From Actinomycetota bacterium (lineage in GTDB: Bacteria > Actinomycetota > Humimicrobiia > Humimicrobiales > Humimicrobiaceae): 6,039 bases of DNA. Made by a program: the position numbers and the translations under genes. The stretch covers positions 1 to 6,039 of the forward strand of contig PMCC01000085.1 of NCBI GenBank assembly GCA_003155275.1, in the 5' to 3' direction. Under the pieces are notes generated by a model. It was not told the origin of the DNA. It saw only the letters and a program-made list of their open reading frames with translations, and ran no database searches. Shown here in pieces: positions 1 to 5,663 of this stretch. Numbering within the stretch: position 1 is the stretch's first letter; each line of letters begins with the position of its first letter.

Positions 1-1
1 A

Positions 2-109
2 ATAAGGGCAGCGCTGACAGGCCGGATGCATGGACCTGAACTGCCAAAAGTCATGTCAATACTCGGGTTTAACTGGTGTATTTTGAGGCTTAAAGAAGCT
101 TTAAAATAA
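2..109 (+). CDS. gltX: Glutamyl-tRNA synthetase, C-terminal end (partial)
   Basis: This is an open frame from the window edge to a TAA stop at 107-109, giving the last 35 residues of a protein. The stretch IRAALTGRMHGPELPKVMSI followed by LG and a late RLKEAL matches the C-terminus of bacterial glutamyl-tRNA synthetase, where the anticodon-binding domain ends in an R-x-A-(L/V)-TG...GP-E-L...LG...RL pattern. The enzyme charges tRNA-Glu with glutamate in the cytoplasm. The catalytic domain lies outside the window and cannot be checked. Its position directly before cysE and cysS fits the known gltX-cysE-cysS gene order, which strengthens the call. A small A/T-rich dyad (90-95 with 99-104) overlaps the stop codon but has no U-tract, so it is not called as a terminator. 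Confidence 0.88.
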   Translation: MRAALTGRMHGPELPKVMSILGFNWCILRLKEALK

Positions 110-117
110 CAGAATTC

Positions 118-146
118 TTTACTTATTGTGTTTTATTTTATTTAAT
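118..146 (+). promoter_or_regulatory. Possible sigma-70 promoter for the cysE operon
   Basis: A TTTACT hexamer at 118-123 and a TTTAAT hexamer at 141-146 are separated by 17 bp. They match the -35 consensus in 4 of 6 positions and the -10 consensus in 5 of 6. Transcription would start near 153, about 25 nt ahead of the cysE start. The region is very A/T-rich, so chance matches are likely. The 69-bp gap is too short for the T-box leader that precedes cysE in some Firmicutes, and no such structure is seen. Confidence 0.35.
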
Positions 147-178
147 TCAGGAGTATATTTAATTTAGGGGAATAATAA

Positions 179-850
179 ATGGGCCTTATTGCAGACTTAA
201 AAGAACTCGTTGTTTCAGCAAGGGAAAGAGACCCTGCTGCTGTCAGCACTGCTGAAATCATTCTCACATATTCCGGAGTGCATGCCGTAATAAATCACAG
301 GATCGCCCATTGGATGTGGCAGAAAAAAGTCCCGTTTTTCCCGAGATTAATTTCCCAAAAATCAAAATTTTTTACCGGGATAGAAATACATCCCGGGGCG
401 CAGATAGGCGCAAAACTTTTTATTGACCATGGAATGGGTGTAGTAATCGGTGAGACCACGATAATCGGGGATAATGTAACGATTTATCAGGGAGTAACAT
501 TGGGAGGTACCGGAAAAGAAAGAGGGAAGCGGCATCCCACTATAGGTAATAATGTCGTGATTTCCGCAGGTGCAAAAGTCCTCGGGTCAATTACAATTGG
601 AGACAATGTATTAATAGGAGCGGGGGCCGTGGTAATCAAGCCTGTTCCAGATAATTGCACCGTAGTCGGTGTACCCGGAAGGATTGTAAAGGTAAATGGT
701 GAAAGGGTGCTTTCAGATGACGAACACGTGATGAATCTGCCTGATCCTATAAACGAGATATTAAATACCTGCGGTTTAAAAATCGAACATCTTGAAGAAG
801 ATGTTAAAAAATTAAAAAATGAACTTGAAAATGCCAAAAAGGAAGATTAA
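179..850 (+). CDS. cysE: Serine O-acetyltransferase
   Basis: CysE transfers an acetyl group from acetyl-CoA to L-serine, giving O-acetylserine, the committed step of cysteine synthesis in the cytoplasm. The 223-residue length matches the short CysE form of Firmicutes rather than the roughly 270-residue enterobacterial form. Residues 1-65 are the helical N-terminal part. Residues 66-170 form a left-handed beta-helix of hexapeptide repeats, with [10 protein letters not shown] (68-77), DHGMG (83-87, H84 being the likely catalytic His paired with E69), IGET, and the family hallmark [16 protein letters not shown] (105-120). GVPGRIV (164-170) closes the helix. The last 45 residues are charged and look coiled-coil. 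The protein ends in KED, not the terminal Ile that docks into cysteine synthase in enterobacteria. An AGGGGAA ribosome site at 166-172 lies 6 nt before the ATG and fixes the start. The cysS start follows 2 nt after the stop. Confidence 0.96.
   Translation: MGLIADLKELVVSARERDPAAVSTAEIILTYSGVHAVINHRIAHWMWQKKVPFFPRLISQKSKFFTGIEIHPGAQIGAKLFIDHGMGVVIGETTIIGDNVTIYQGVTLGGTGKERGKRHPTIGNNVVISAGAKVLGSITIGDNVLIGAGAVVIKPVPDNCTVVGVPGRIVKVNGERVLSDDEHVMNLPDPINEILNTCGLKIEHLEEDVKKLKNELENAKKED
839..845 (+). promoter_or_regulatory. Ribosome binding site fixing the TTG start of cysS
   Basis: AAGGAAG lies inside the last codons of cysE, 7 nt before the TTG at 853-855. No ATG in this frame precedes the conserved MSLKVYNT start that cysteinyl-tRNA synthetases share, so the well-spaced site decides for the TTG codon. 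Confidence 0.7.
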
Positions 851-852
851 TT

Positions 853-2334
853 TTGAGCCTTAAAGTATACAACACAATAAACAGGAAAAAAGAGGAATTC
901 ATAACTATTGAAGACAAAAAGGTCAGGATGTATGTGTGCGGGCCTACAGTATATAACTATATATCAATAGGAAATGCGAGGCCGATAATTGTATTTAGCA
1001 TGGTAAGGAATTACCTGGAGCATTCTGGCTACAGCGTTGATTTTGTACAGAATATTACGGATATTGAGGATAAGATAATCAGGAAAGCAAATGAAGAGGG
1101 TGTGGATTTTAATGTCATAACCGAAAGATACATAAAAGCTTTTCTTGAGGATATAAAAAGGCTGGACGTTGGCAATTTTACCGCGATGCCGAAAGCAAGT
1201 GAAATGATGCCTGAGATAATATCCATAATCTCAAGGATAATAGAGAACGGTTTTGGCTACGAGTCATCCGGGGATGTTTATTTTGATATTGCAAAGTTTG
1301 GCAGGTATGGCAGGCTCTCGGGCCAAAGGACCGAAGAAATGCATTCGCAGGAAGATGACAGTTTTTCCAAAAGATCCGCCACTGATTTCACTCTCTGGAA
1401 AAGCGCAAAACCCGGAGAACCATTTTGGGAAAGCCCCTGGGGGAAAGGAAGGCCTGGATGGCATATTGAGTGTTCCGCAATGTCTATAAAATACCTTAAA
1501 TATGGCCTGGATATCCATGGGGGAGGTATAGACCTTATTTTCCCGCACCATGAAAACGAAATTGCGCAGTCTGAAGCTGCTTTTCCCACTGAAGGAGATT
1601 TTGTAAAATACTGGATGCATAATGGAATGATTGAAGTAAAAGAAGAAAAAATGTCAAAATCAAAGGGCTTGAAATCTGGCTGGATTTTAAGAAACCTTTT
1701 AGACAAATATTCGGCTAATGTAATAAAGATGTATATGCTTTCCACACATTACAGAAGCCCGCTGGAATTCAGCAACGACAAGCTTGAGGAAGCAAAAAAA
1801 GCTTTTGAGAAAATCGTCAATTTTTTAAGAAACTTAAAGTTTTTAGTTGATTCTCCGGTAACAGAAGAATATAGCGGCAGCGCAGATCCTTCTGAAAATA
1901 TTTACACTTATTTAAAGGAATTCAAACTGCAGTTTAAATCTTCTATGGATGATGATTTCAATTCTGCAAAAGCAATCGGCGACCTCTTTGATTTTATCAG
2001 AAGCATAAATGCAATAATCCAGAGCTCCGGGTTCATATTAAGCGGACCCGTAAAAGAAAGCATCAAGATGTCTTTGCACTTTGCAGTGGAACACGGAAGG
2101 ATATTCGGTTTTGATTTTAAAAATGAATTGGACCCTGTGCATTTATCGGACAAGGCCGGGAAAGATACAATGCTGCTTAACAAAGAAGAAATAGAAGAGC
2201 TTATACAGCAAAGAAATTTTGCAAGAAAAACAAAAGATTTTCAAAAGTCTGATGAAATAAGGGACAGGTTAAAAAGCTTTGGTATAACTCTAGATGACAG
2301 GAAAGAAGGAACGTTGTGGCGGAAAGAGTCCTGA
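853..2334 (+). CDS. cysS: Cysteinyl-tRNA synthetase
   Basis: This class-I synthetase activates cysteine with ATP and loads it on tRNA-Cys. The 493 residues are a full length for the family. The N-terminal start LKVYNTINRKKEEF is typical, and CGPTVYNY begins at C29. The expected zinc ligands are all present: C29, C207 in WHIEC, H232 and E236 in PHHENE. TDIEDK is at 69-74, GGGIDLIFPHHENEIAQSEA at 223-242, and KMSKS at 266-270. The C-terminal helical domain ends with the family pattern RNFARK...SDEIRD...GTLW (about 454-489). Two points are odd. The HIGH-type signature reads SIGN (38-41), so the first His is Ser. The usual LGNF after KMSKS is replaced by KGLKSGW. Both are in-frame and the rest is intact, so the gene looks functional. 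It starts with TTG, 2 nt after cysE, and rlmB begins 10 nt after its stop. Confidence 0.96.
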   Translation: MSLKVYNTINRKKEEFITIEDKKVRMYVCGPTVYNYISIGNARPIIVFSMVRNYLEHSGYSVDFVQNITDIEDKIIRKANEEGVDFNVITERYIKAFLEDIKRLDVGNFTAMPKASEMMPEIISIISRIIENGFGYESSGDVYFDIAKFGRYGRLSGQRTEEMHSQEDDSFSKRSATDFTLWKSAKPGEPFWESPWGKGRPGWHIECSAMSIKYLKYGLDIHGGGIDLIFPHHENEIAQSEAAFPTEGDFVKYWMHNGMIEVKEEKMSKSKGLKSGWILRNLLDKYSANVIKMYMLSTHYRSPLEFSNDKLEEAKKAFEKIVNFLRNLKFLVDSPVTEEYSGSADPSENIYTYLKEFKLQFKSSMDDDFNSAKAIGDLFDFIRSINAIIQSSGFILSGPVKESIKMSLHFAVEHGRIFGFDFKNELDPVHLSDKAGKDTMLLNKEEIEELIQQRNFARKTKDFQKSDEIRDRLKSFGITLDDRKEGTLWRKES

Positions 2335-2344
2335 AAGGAAATAG

Positions 2345-3364
2345 ATGAATCAGGAATATCTTTATGGCATTAATACGGTACTTGCCCTTTTCAATGTCAA
2401 TGCCGGAAGAAGAAAAATATTCGGCCTGACTATAAATGGTTCCAAAAACAGGTCCCCAAGATTAGATGAAATCATATCAAGGGCATCTTCTAAAGGTATT
2501 CCGGTAAACGTACTCGAACACGGGAATTTTATAAAATATCTCTCCAACGCTTTTTCAGTCCCAAAAGATGCTGCCTCGGGAGGGCAGATTGGCCGAGAGA
2601 TACCCGTCAGGGCTTCGGGAGGGCAGAATTGCAGAGTTCCAGGACAGCAGACAGATGCAATCCGCCAGCAGCCGGAAAGAGCTTCAGCATACGGCGGCCC
2701 AAAATATGTAAACTATGCTTCCCGTCAGTCAAATGCCGCCAAATTAGGTTCAGATTTTCCCAGGAGGAATCCTGGCGAATATTTAAGTGAAGAGTTTTTA
2801 AGCAGTACACAAGGCATTGTTGCTGAGGTTTCCAATTACAGTTATTCTGAACTTGACACTGATTTGAAAGCATTGTCGGAAAAAAAGGGTCTCCTTCTTC
2901 TTCTTGACGAAATCACCGATGTGGGGAATTTCGGTTCGATACTTCGAAACTGCAGCGCTTTTGGGGCAGATGGGGTTATCATTACCAAAAACAGGTCCGT
3001 TGATGCTAACAGCAGGGTTTCAAAAATATCTTCAGGAGCAATGGAAGAAGTCAAAATATATAATGTCACAAATCTTTCTAAGTCGATTGAGCTCTTAAAA
3101 GAGAACGGTTTCTGGATTTACGGCACCTCTTCATCTGATGAAAAAAATGTGTTGAATGCCGGAGATACGGAATATGTTTTTCCTGCAGCAGTTGTTTTCG
3201 GCAGTGAAGGAAAAGGCATGGGAAAACTTGTTGAAAGCAAATGCGATTTTCTTGTAACAATCGAGATGTTTGGTTATATGCAATCCCTTAATGTGTCCAC
3301 ATCTTCAGGAATCATGCTTTTCCTGATGAAGAGATATCAGAATAGTTTGCTGCGCCAGGAATGA
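2345..3364 (+). CDS. rlmB: TrmH/RlmB-family 23S rRNA 2'-O-methyltransferase with a large linker insertion
   Basis: RlmB-type SPOUT enzymes use S-adenosylmethionine to methylate a guanosine ribose in domain V of 23S rRNA. Residues 1-70 are the L30e-like substrate-binding domain (LYGINTVLALF near the start). Residues about 154-336 are the SPOUT domain. Motif 1 is D188...D192-V-G-N195-F-G...R201, motif 2 is FGSEGKGMG (285-293), and motif 3 is SLNVSTSSG (314-322); together these make the knotted cofactor site. The protein has 339 residues, against about 245 usually. The excess is a Gly/Gln/Arg/Ser-rich stretch at about 73-150, exactly at the interdomain linker and far richer in GC than its flanks. 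Two motif positions differ from the norm: TQGI replaces HQGI (155-158), and DV replaces DP in motif 1. AAAGGA (2334-2339) lies 5 nt before the ATG. The exact target base is inferred from the family, and another TrmH-type target is possible. Confidence 0.9.
   Translation: MNQEYLYGINTVLALFNVNAGRRKIFGLTINGSKNRSPRLDEIISRASSKGIPVNVLEHGNFIKYLSNAFSVPKDAASGGQIGREIPVRASGGQNCRVPGQQTDAIRQQPERASAYGGPKYVNYASRQSNAAKLGSDFPRRNPGEYLSEEFLSSTQGIVAEVSNYSYSELDTDLKALSEKKGLLLLLDEITDVGNFGSILRNCSAFGADGVIITKNRSVDANSRVSKISSGAMEEVKIYNVTNLSKSIELLKENGFWIYGTSSSDEKNVLNAGDTEYVFPAAVVFGSEGKGMGKLVESKCDFLVTIEMFGYMQSLNVSTSSGIMLFLMKRYQNSLLRQE
2571..2790 (+). other. GC-rich in-frame insertion within rlmB
   Basis: This stretch encodes about residues 76-148 of RlmB, a segment absent from ordinary family members. 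By hand count 81 of the 130 bases at 2571-2700 are G or C (62%), against 86 of the 230 bases just upstream (37%). It contains a 13-codon direct repeat and several short inverted repeats: CTCGG/CCGAG (2575-2579, 2593-2597), CCGCC/GGCGG (2662-2666, 2693-2697), AGCATA/TATGCT (2686-2691, 2714-2719) and CCAGG/CCTGG (2760-2764, 2771-2775). The encoded peptide is low in hydrophobic residues and probably disordered. Its edges are approximate. Confidence 0.7.
2573..2630 (+). repeat. 39-bp (13-codon) direct repeat inside rlmB
   Basis: The stretch GCCTCGGGAGGGCAGATT at 2573-2590 recurs as GCTTCGGGAGGGCAGAATT at 2612-2630, exactly 39 bp later and in the same frame. Both copies encode ASGGQ (residues 77-81 and 90-94). 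The remainder of each 13-codon period has diverged (IGREIPVR against NCRVPGQQ). This looks like an old tandem duplication within the inserted linker. Confidence 0.65.
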
Positions 3365-3894
3365 AAGAACTCTATATTGTCGACGGTTATAACTTTCTCT
3401 TTAATTATTACCGGGCTGGAGGAGTATCTTCAGAACAGGTCGAATTCTTCAGGGATGAGCTTCTCTCAGATCTTATTCAGTACAAAAATTATAATAACTG
3501 CAGCATGACTGTTGTTTTTGATGCAAAACATGGTGACAAATTTGCGCAAAGCAAAGAAGTGATAGATGGCATTAAGGTTATCTACTCAAAGGGTGGCGAG
3601 ACCGCAGACAGCATAGTCGAAAGAATTGTGCACAGCAATGAAAAGTATGACAGGATTTTTGTTGTAACCTCAGATTACCTTCAGCAAAAAGTTATTTTCA
3701 AAGAGAATGTTTACAGAAGGTCAATCAGGGAATTTATAATTGAACTTACCGATTTTAAAAAAAGGATCACTGCCAAAGTCAGTGAACAAAGAGTAAACAC
3801 CGGCCATTCTTTTTATTCGCTTGAAAACAGGCTGGACAAAAATACAAGGGAAAAACTGGATAAAATAAGAAAAAATCAGAAGGAATCTATTTAA
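3361..3894 (+). CDS. yacP: NYN-domain endoribonuclease, YacP/Rae1 family
   Basis: YacP (Rae1 in Bacillus) is a PIN-like NYN nuclease that enters the ribosomal A site and cuts mRNA in a translation-dependent way. The 177 residues match the family length of about 170. The acidic set expected for the metal site is visible: D8 and N11 in YIVDGYNFL, D54 in VVFDAKHG, E80 and D83 in GGETADSIVERI, and D105 in VVTSDYLQQ. The last 45 residues are Lys/Arg/Glu-rich and probably helical, as in relatives that bind the ribosome. The ATG overlaps the rlmB stop as ATGA. The only purine-rich stretch (AGGA, 3357-3360) touches the start codon, which points to translational coupling with rlmB rather than independent initiation. 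Two TAA codons stand in tandem at 3892-3897. The pairing with rlmB is the same as in Bacillus and supports a ribosome-linked role. Confidence 0.9.
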   Translation: MKELYIVDGYNFLFNYYRAGGVSSEQVEFFRDELLSDLIQYKNYNNCSMTVVFDAKHGDKFAQSKEVIDGIKVIYSKGGETADSIVERIVHSNEKYDRIFVVTSDYLQQKVIFKENVYRRSIREFIIELTDFKKRITAKVSEQRVNTGHSFYSLENRLDKNTREKLDKIRKNQKESI

Positions 3895-3924
3895 TAAGTC
3901 AAATTTATCTTTCAATACTTTTTC

Positions 3925-5013
3925 ATGAAAAATCCTTTTTTAAAGAATTGTGTTTTTAATATTTTTTGTCTGCTTCTAGTGATAGCCGTTTGCCTGTTTT
4001 TTACCGGATGCGGCCTCTTTTATTTTGATACAGCGGGGGCTGGCGGACAAAAGGCGACCGCATTCCCGAAAAGTTCAAACAATATTGATAATGCCGGAAA
4101 TCCTGATAAAGCCAATAATGCGGATAACTCTGGAAATAACAACAGCGCCTACAGCTCTTCCGGCGTGAACGATAAATATACCGCAGCAGACTCAAGTCAA
4201 AACGGGACAACCGACCAGGACTTGCAAAGCGACTCCTCTTTTGGTCTTTATACAGTAAGCAAAGTCATAGATGGAGATACATTTTCAGTTGCTGGCGGGG
4301 GAAGGGTAAGGATGATGGGCATAAATACTCCGGAGGTGGACCAGTATTTCTATGAGGAAGCAAAAGAAGTGTTATCGCTGATGATAGATAAAACCGGTGT
4401 CTTCCTGGAACGGGATATCTCCGATACTGATAAATATGGGCGGCTTTTAAGGTATGTTTTTGCAGGAGACCTCTTTATTAATCTTGAAATGGTAAAAAGA
4501 GGATTCGCAAATGTCTTTACGGTGCCGCCGGATGTAAAATATACGGATGAATTGCTTAAAGCCGAGAGGTATGCAAGAGATAATAATCTGGGTCTCTGGA
4601 AAATTTCAGCAGGGTATATAGGGGAAAATATAAAAGAAGACAAGGCAAATAAAACAGGTGGCAGTACCGGCCAGTCAATGGCAGAATTAAAAACTATCTC
4701 AGTAGAACTGATATGGGATGCGCCGGGAAATGATATGGAAAACATTAATGGTGAATACGCCGGCATAAAAAATGAAAGTGCTTACGATATTGATATTGGA
4801 GGCTGGACCGTAAAAGACAGCGCCACAAAAATTTATGAATTTAAGCATTACATTTTAAAAAGCGGTGAAAAAATCTTCCTCTATTCAGGCAGCGGCACAG
4901 ATTCAGAAGGCAGGTTTTACTGGAATAACAGCCAGCCTGTATGGAACAACGACCACGATACTCTTTATTTAAGAGACAGAACCGGCCTGCTTGTTGAGAT
5001 CTATAATTACTAA
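3925..5013 (+). CDS. Secreted lipoprotein nuclease: thermonuclease (SNase-like) domain plus lamin-tail domain
   Basis: The 362-residue protein should be exported, lipid-anchored and able to cut nucleic acids outside the membrane. Residues 1-28 form a signal peptide (two Lys, then a long hydrophobic run) ending at the lipobox FTGC, with C29 as the lipidated residue; Phe at -3 is slightly off consensus. Residues 35-105 are an Asn/Ser/Asp/Gly-rich linker that looks like a flexible tether. Residues 108-226 are the SNase domain: VIDGDTF (114-120), RVRMMGINTPE with R129 and E137, and DKYGR with R173, matching the catalytic Arg-Glu-Arg set of staphylococcal nuclease. Its calcium Asp-40 equivalent is N134. 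Residues about 257-362 are a lamin-tail domain (NINGEYAGIKN, GGWTVKDSA, VWNNDHDTLYLRD), which is known from bacterial extracellular nucleases. No clear ribosome site precedes the ATG. It is nevertheless the only usual start codon after the in-frame tandem stops, and the signal peptide fits it. It may be the last operon gene or be separately transcribed. Confidence 0.88.
   Translation: MKNPFLKNCVFNIFCLLLVIAVCLFFTGCGLFYFDTAGAGGQKATAFPKSSNNIDNAGNPDKANNADNSGNNNSAYSSSGVNDKYTAADSSQNGTTDQDLQSDSSFGLYTVSKVIDGDTFSVAGGGRVRMMGINTPEVDQYFYEEAKEVLSLMIDKTGVFLERDISDTDKYGRLLRYVFAGDLFINLEMVKRGFANVFTVPPDVKYTDELLKAERYARDNNLGLWKISAGYIGENIKEDKANKTGGSTGQSMAELKTISVELIWDAPGNDMENINGEYAGIKNESAYDIDIGGWTVKDSATKIYEFKHYILKSGEKIFLYSGSGTDSEGRFYWNNSQPVWNNDHDTLYLRDRTGLLVEIYNY
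4087..4137 (+). repeat. Degenerate 36-bp repeat in the lipoprotein linker
   Basis: GATAATGCCGGAAAT at 4087-4101 recurs as GATAACTCTGGAAAT at 4123-4137, a 12-codon step in frame that encodes DNAGN and DNSGN. It sits in the Asn/Ser/Asp-rich tether between the lipid anchor and the nuclease domain, and suggests the tether grew by duplication. Confidence 0.45.
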
Positions 5014-5024
5014 AAGCGATGTTT

Positions 5025-5135
5025 AACTAAATTTAACCAATACAGCAATATTTAACTAGAAATAGCAATATCTAAACAAGCTCAACTAGAAATAGCAATA
5101 TCTAAACAAGCTCAACTAGAAAATAGTATTTAAAC
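5025..5135. repeat. 30-bp tandem repeat array between convergent genes
   Basis: Two perfect 30-bp copies stand head to tail at 5054-5083 and 5084-5113, each beginning AACTAGAAATAGCAATATCT. A diverged partial copy follows at 5114-5135 (AACTAGAAAATAGTATTTAAAC), and a loose relative precedes at 5025-5053. Each perfect copy carries the 18-bp imperfect dyad TAGAAATAGCAATATCTA (5057-5074 and 5087-5104), symmetrical in 7 of 9 pairs. The array fills nearly the whole gap between the + strand nuclease gene and the - strand MetV-like gene, and its last copy overlaps the latter's stop codon. No GC-rich hairpin with a U-tract is present, so it is not a classical terminator. Its function is unknown; a protein-binding array or simple slippage product are both possible. 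Confidence 0.85.
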
Positions 5136-5663
5136 ATCCAGGTAATGGGATTCCTGATTTTGCCAGAATTTAGGCGCTTTGAAAAATTTGGTGATCCTGT
5201 AGATAATTATATGAACTGCCAGGTTCATAAGCTGGACAAGGGCAGGGCCTTTATTTGGTATAGCAAGGTGCATTCCTTCAATCCTGCCATCCACCCAGTT
5301 TACTACTGCTGAAGTCTCCCCGAGCCTGTGGTCCATTGGCGGTTGAAACTTTTCAAGCATTTCCAGCCTGTCCAAATCAGCTGCTCCGTCATAGATCTCC
5401 ACCCAAACACATTTTTTTGTTTTTTCCACTTCACACATACCGTCAAATGAACCGCCGCACGGGCCGTTTCTTAAGGTCTTTGGGCATCTCATCGGGCATA
5501 CAAAGCCAGTTGTAGACAGGATACATTGGCCGCAAGACCTGCAGTCAAATAAAGTCCTTTTTAGAAATTCTTCAAAGACAAACAATGGTCTGTAAACGCC
5601 TCTTCTATGCCAGGACTTTCTTGGTTTTGGATTAAATTTTTCAACTTCAATTTTGCATGCCAT
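5130..5663 (-). CDS. MetV-like protein, methylenetetrahydrofolate reductase C-terminal domain family
   Basis: The 177-residue protein contains the cysteine-rich core of the MTHFR C-terminal (PF12225-type) family: FDCRSCGQCILSTTGFVCPM, then RCPKTLRNGPCGGS, then GMCEV and KCVWVEIYD. Eight cysteines (C41, C44, C47, C56, C60, C69, C77, C85) give the spacing C-x2-C-x2-C-x8-C-x3-C-x8-C-x7-C-x7-C, which suits Fe-S cluster and/or zinc binding; C3 is a ninth. In acetogens the stand-alone form, MetV, partners the catalytic MetF subunit in reducing methylene- to methyl-tetrahydrofolate in the Wood-Ljungdahl pathway. Here no metF lies next to it: a converging nuclease gene is downstream and a biotin carboxylase gene upstream. 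The tail after residue 120 has a hydrophobic helix-like stretch (about 141-155). AGGAG (5670-5674, - strand) lies 6 nt before the ATG. The family assignment is firm; the role as a MetF partner is inferred. Confidence 0.85.
   Translation of the reverse strand: MACKIEVEKFNPKPRKSWHRRGVYRPLFVFEEFLKRTLFDCRSCGQCILSTTGFVCPMRCPKTLRNGPCGGSFDGMCEVEKTKKCVWVEIYDGAADLDRLEMLEKFQPPMDHRLGETSAVVNWVDGRIEGMHLAIPNKGPALVQLMNLAVHIIIYRITKFFKAPKFWQNQESHYLDV

Noticed and set aside
90..104. Terminator hairpin at the end of gltX
   Set aside because: The dyad TTAAAG/CTTTAA is pure A/T apart from one pair, has a 3-nt loop and no U-tract, and overlaps the stop codon.
110..178. T-box riboswitch ahead of cysE, as found between gltX and cysE in some Firmicutes
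   Set aside because: The gap is only 69 bp, with no specifier stem, no conserved T-box sequence and no terminator hairpin.
1278..1745. 155-residue open frame on the - strand inside cysS
   Set aside because: It lies entirely antisense to a well-conserved gene, has no ribosome site I could identify and no recognisable domain; it is a shadow frame.
2571..2790. Intein or mobile self-splicing element in rlmB
   Set aside because: At about 75 residues it is far too short, and it has no splice-junction Cys/Ser and His-Asn residues or endonuclease motifs.
3892..3927. Read-through fusion of yacP with the lipoprotein nuclease, which share a frame
   Set aside because: Two tandem TAA codons separate them and the second protein begins with its own signal peptide.
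4350..4766. 138-residue open frame on the - strand inside the lipoprotein nuclease gene
   Set aside because: It is antisense to the conserved SNase domain and shows no protein family features.
5054..5113. CRISPR array or guide-RNA-like element; part of the repeat (CTAGAAATAGCAA) resembles the loop of the well-known engineered Cas9 guide scaffold
   Set aside because: The copies are directly adjacent with no spacers, the rest of the scaffold is absent, there are no cas genes, and the match is a short A/T-rich string.
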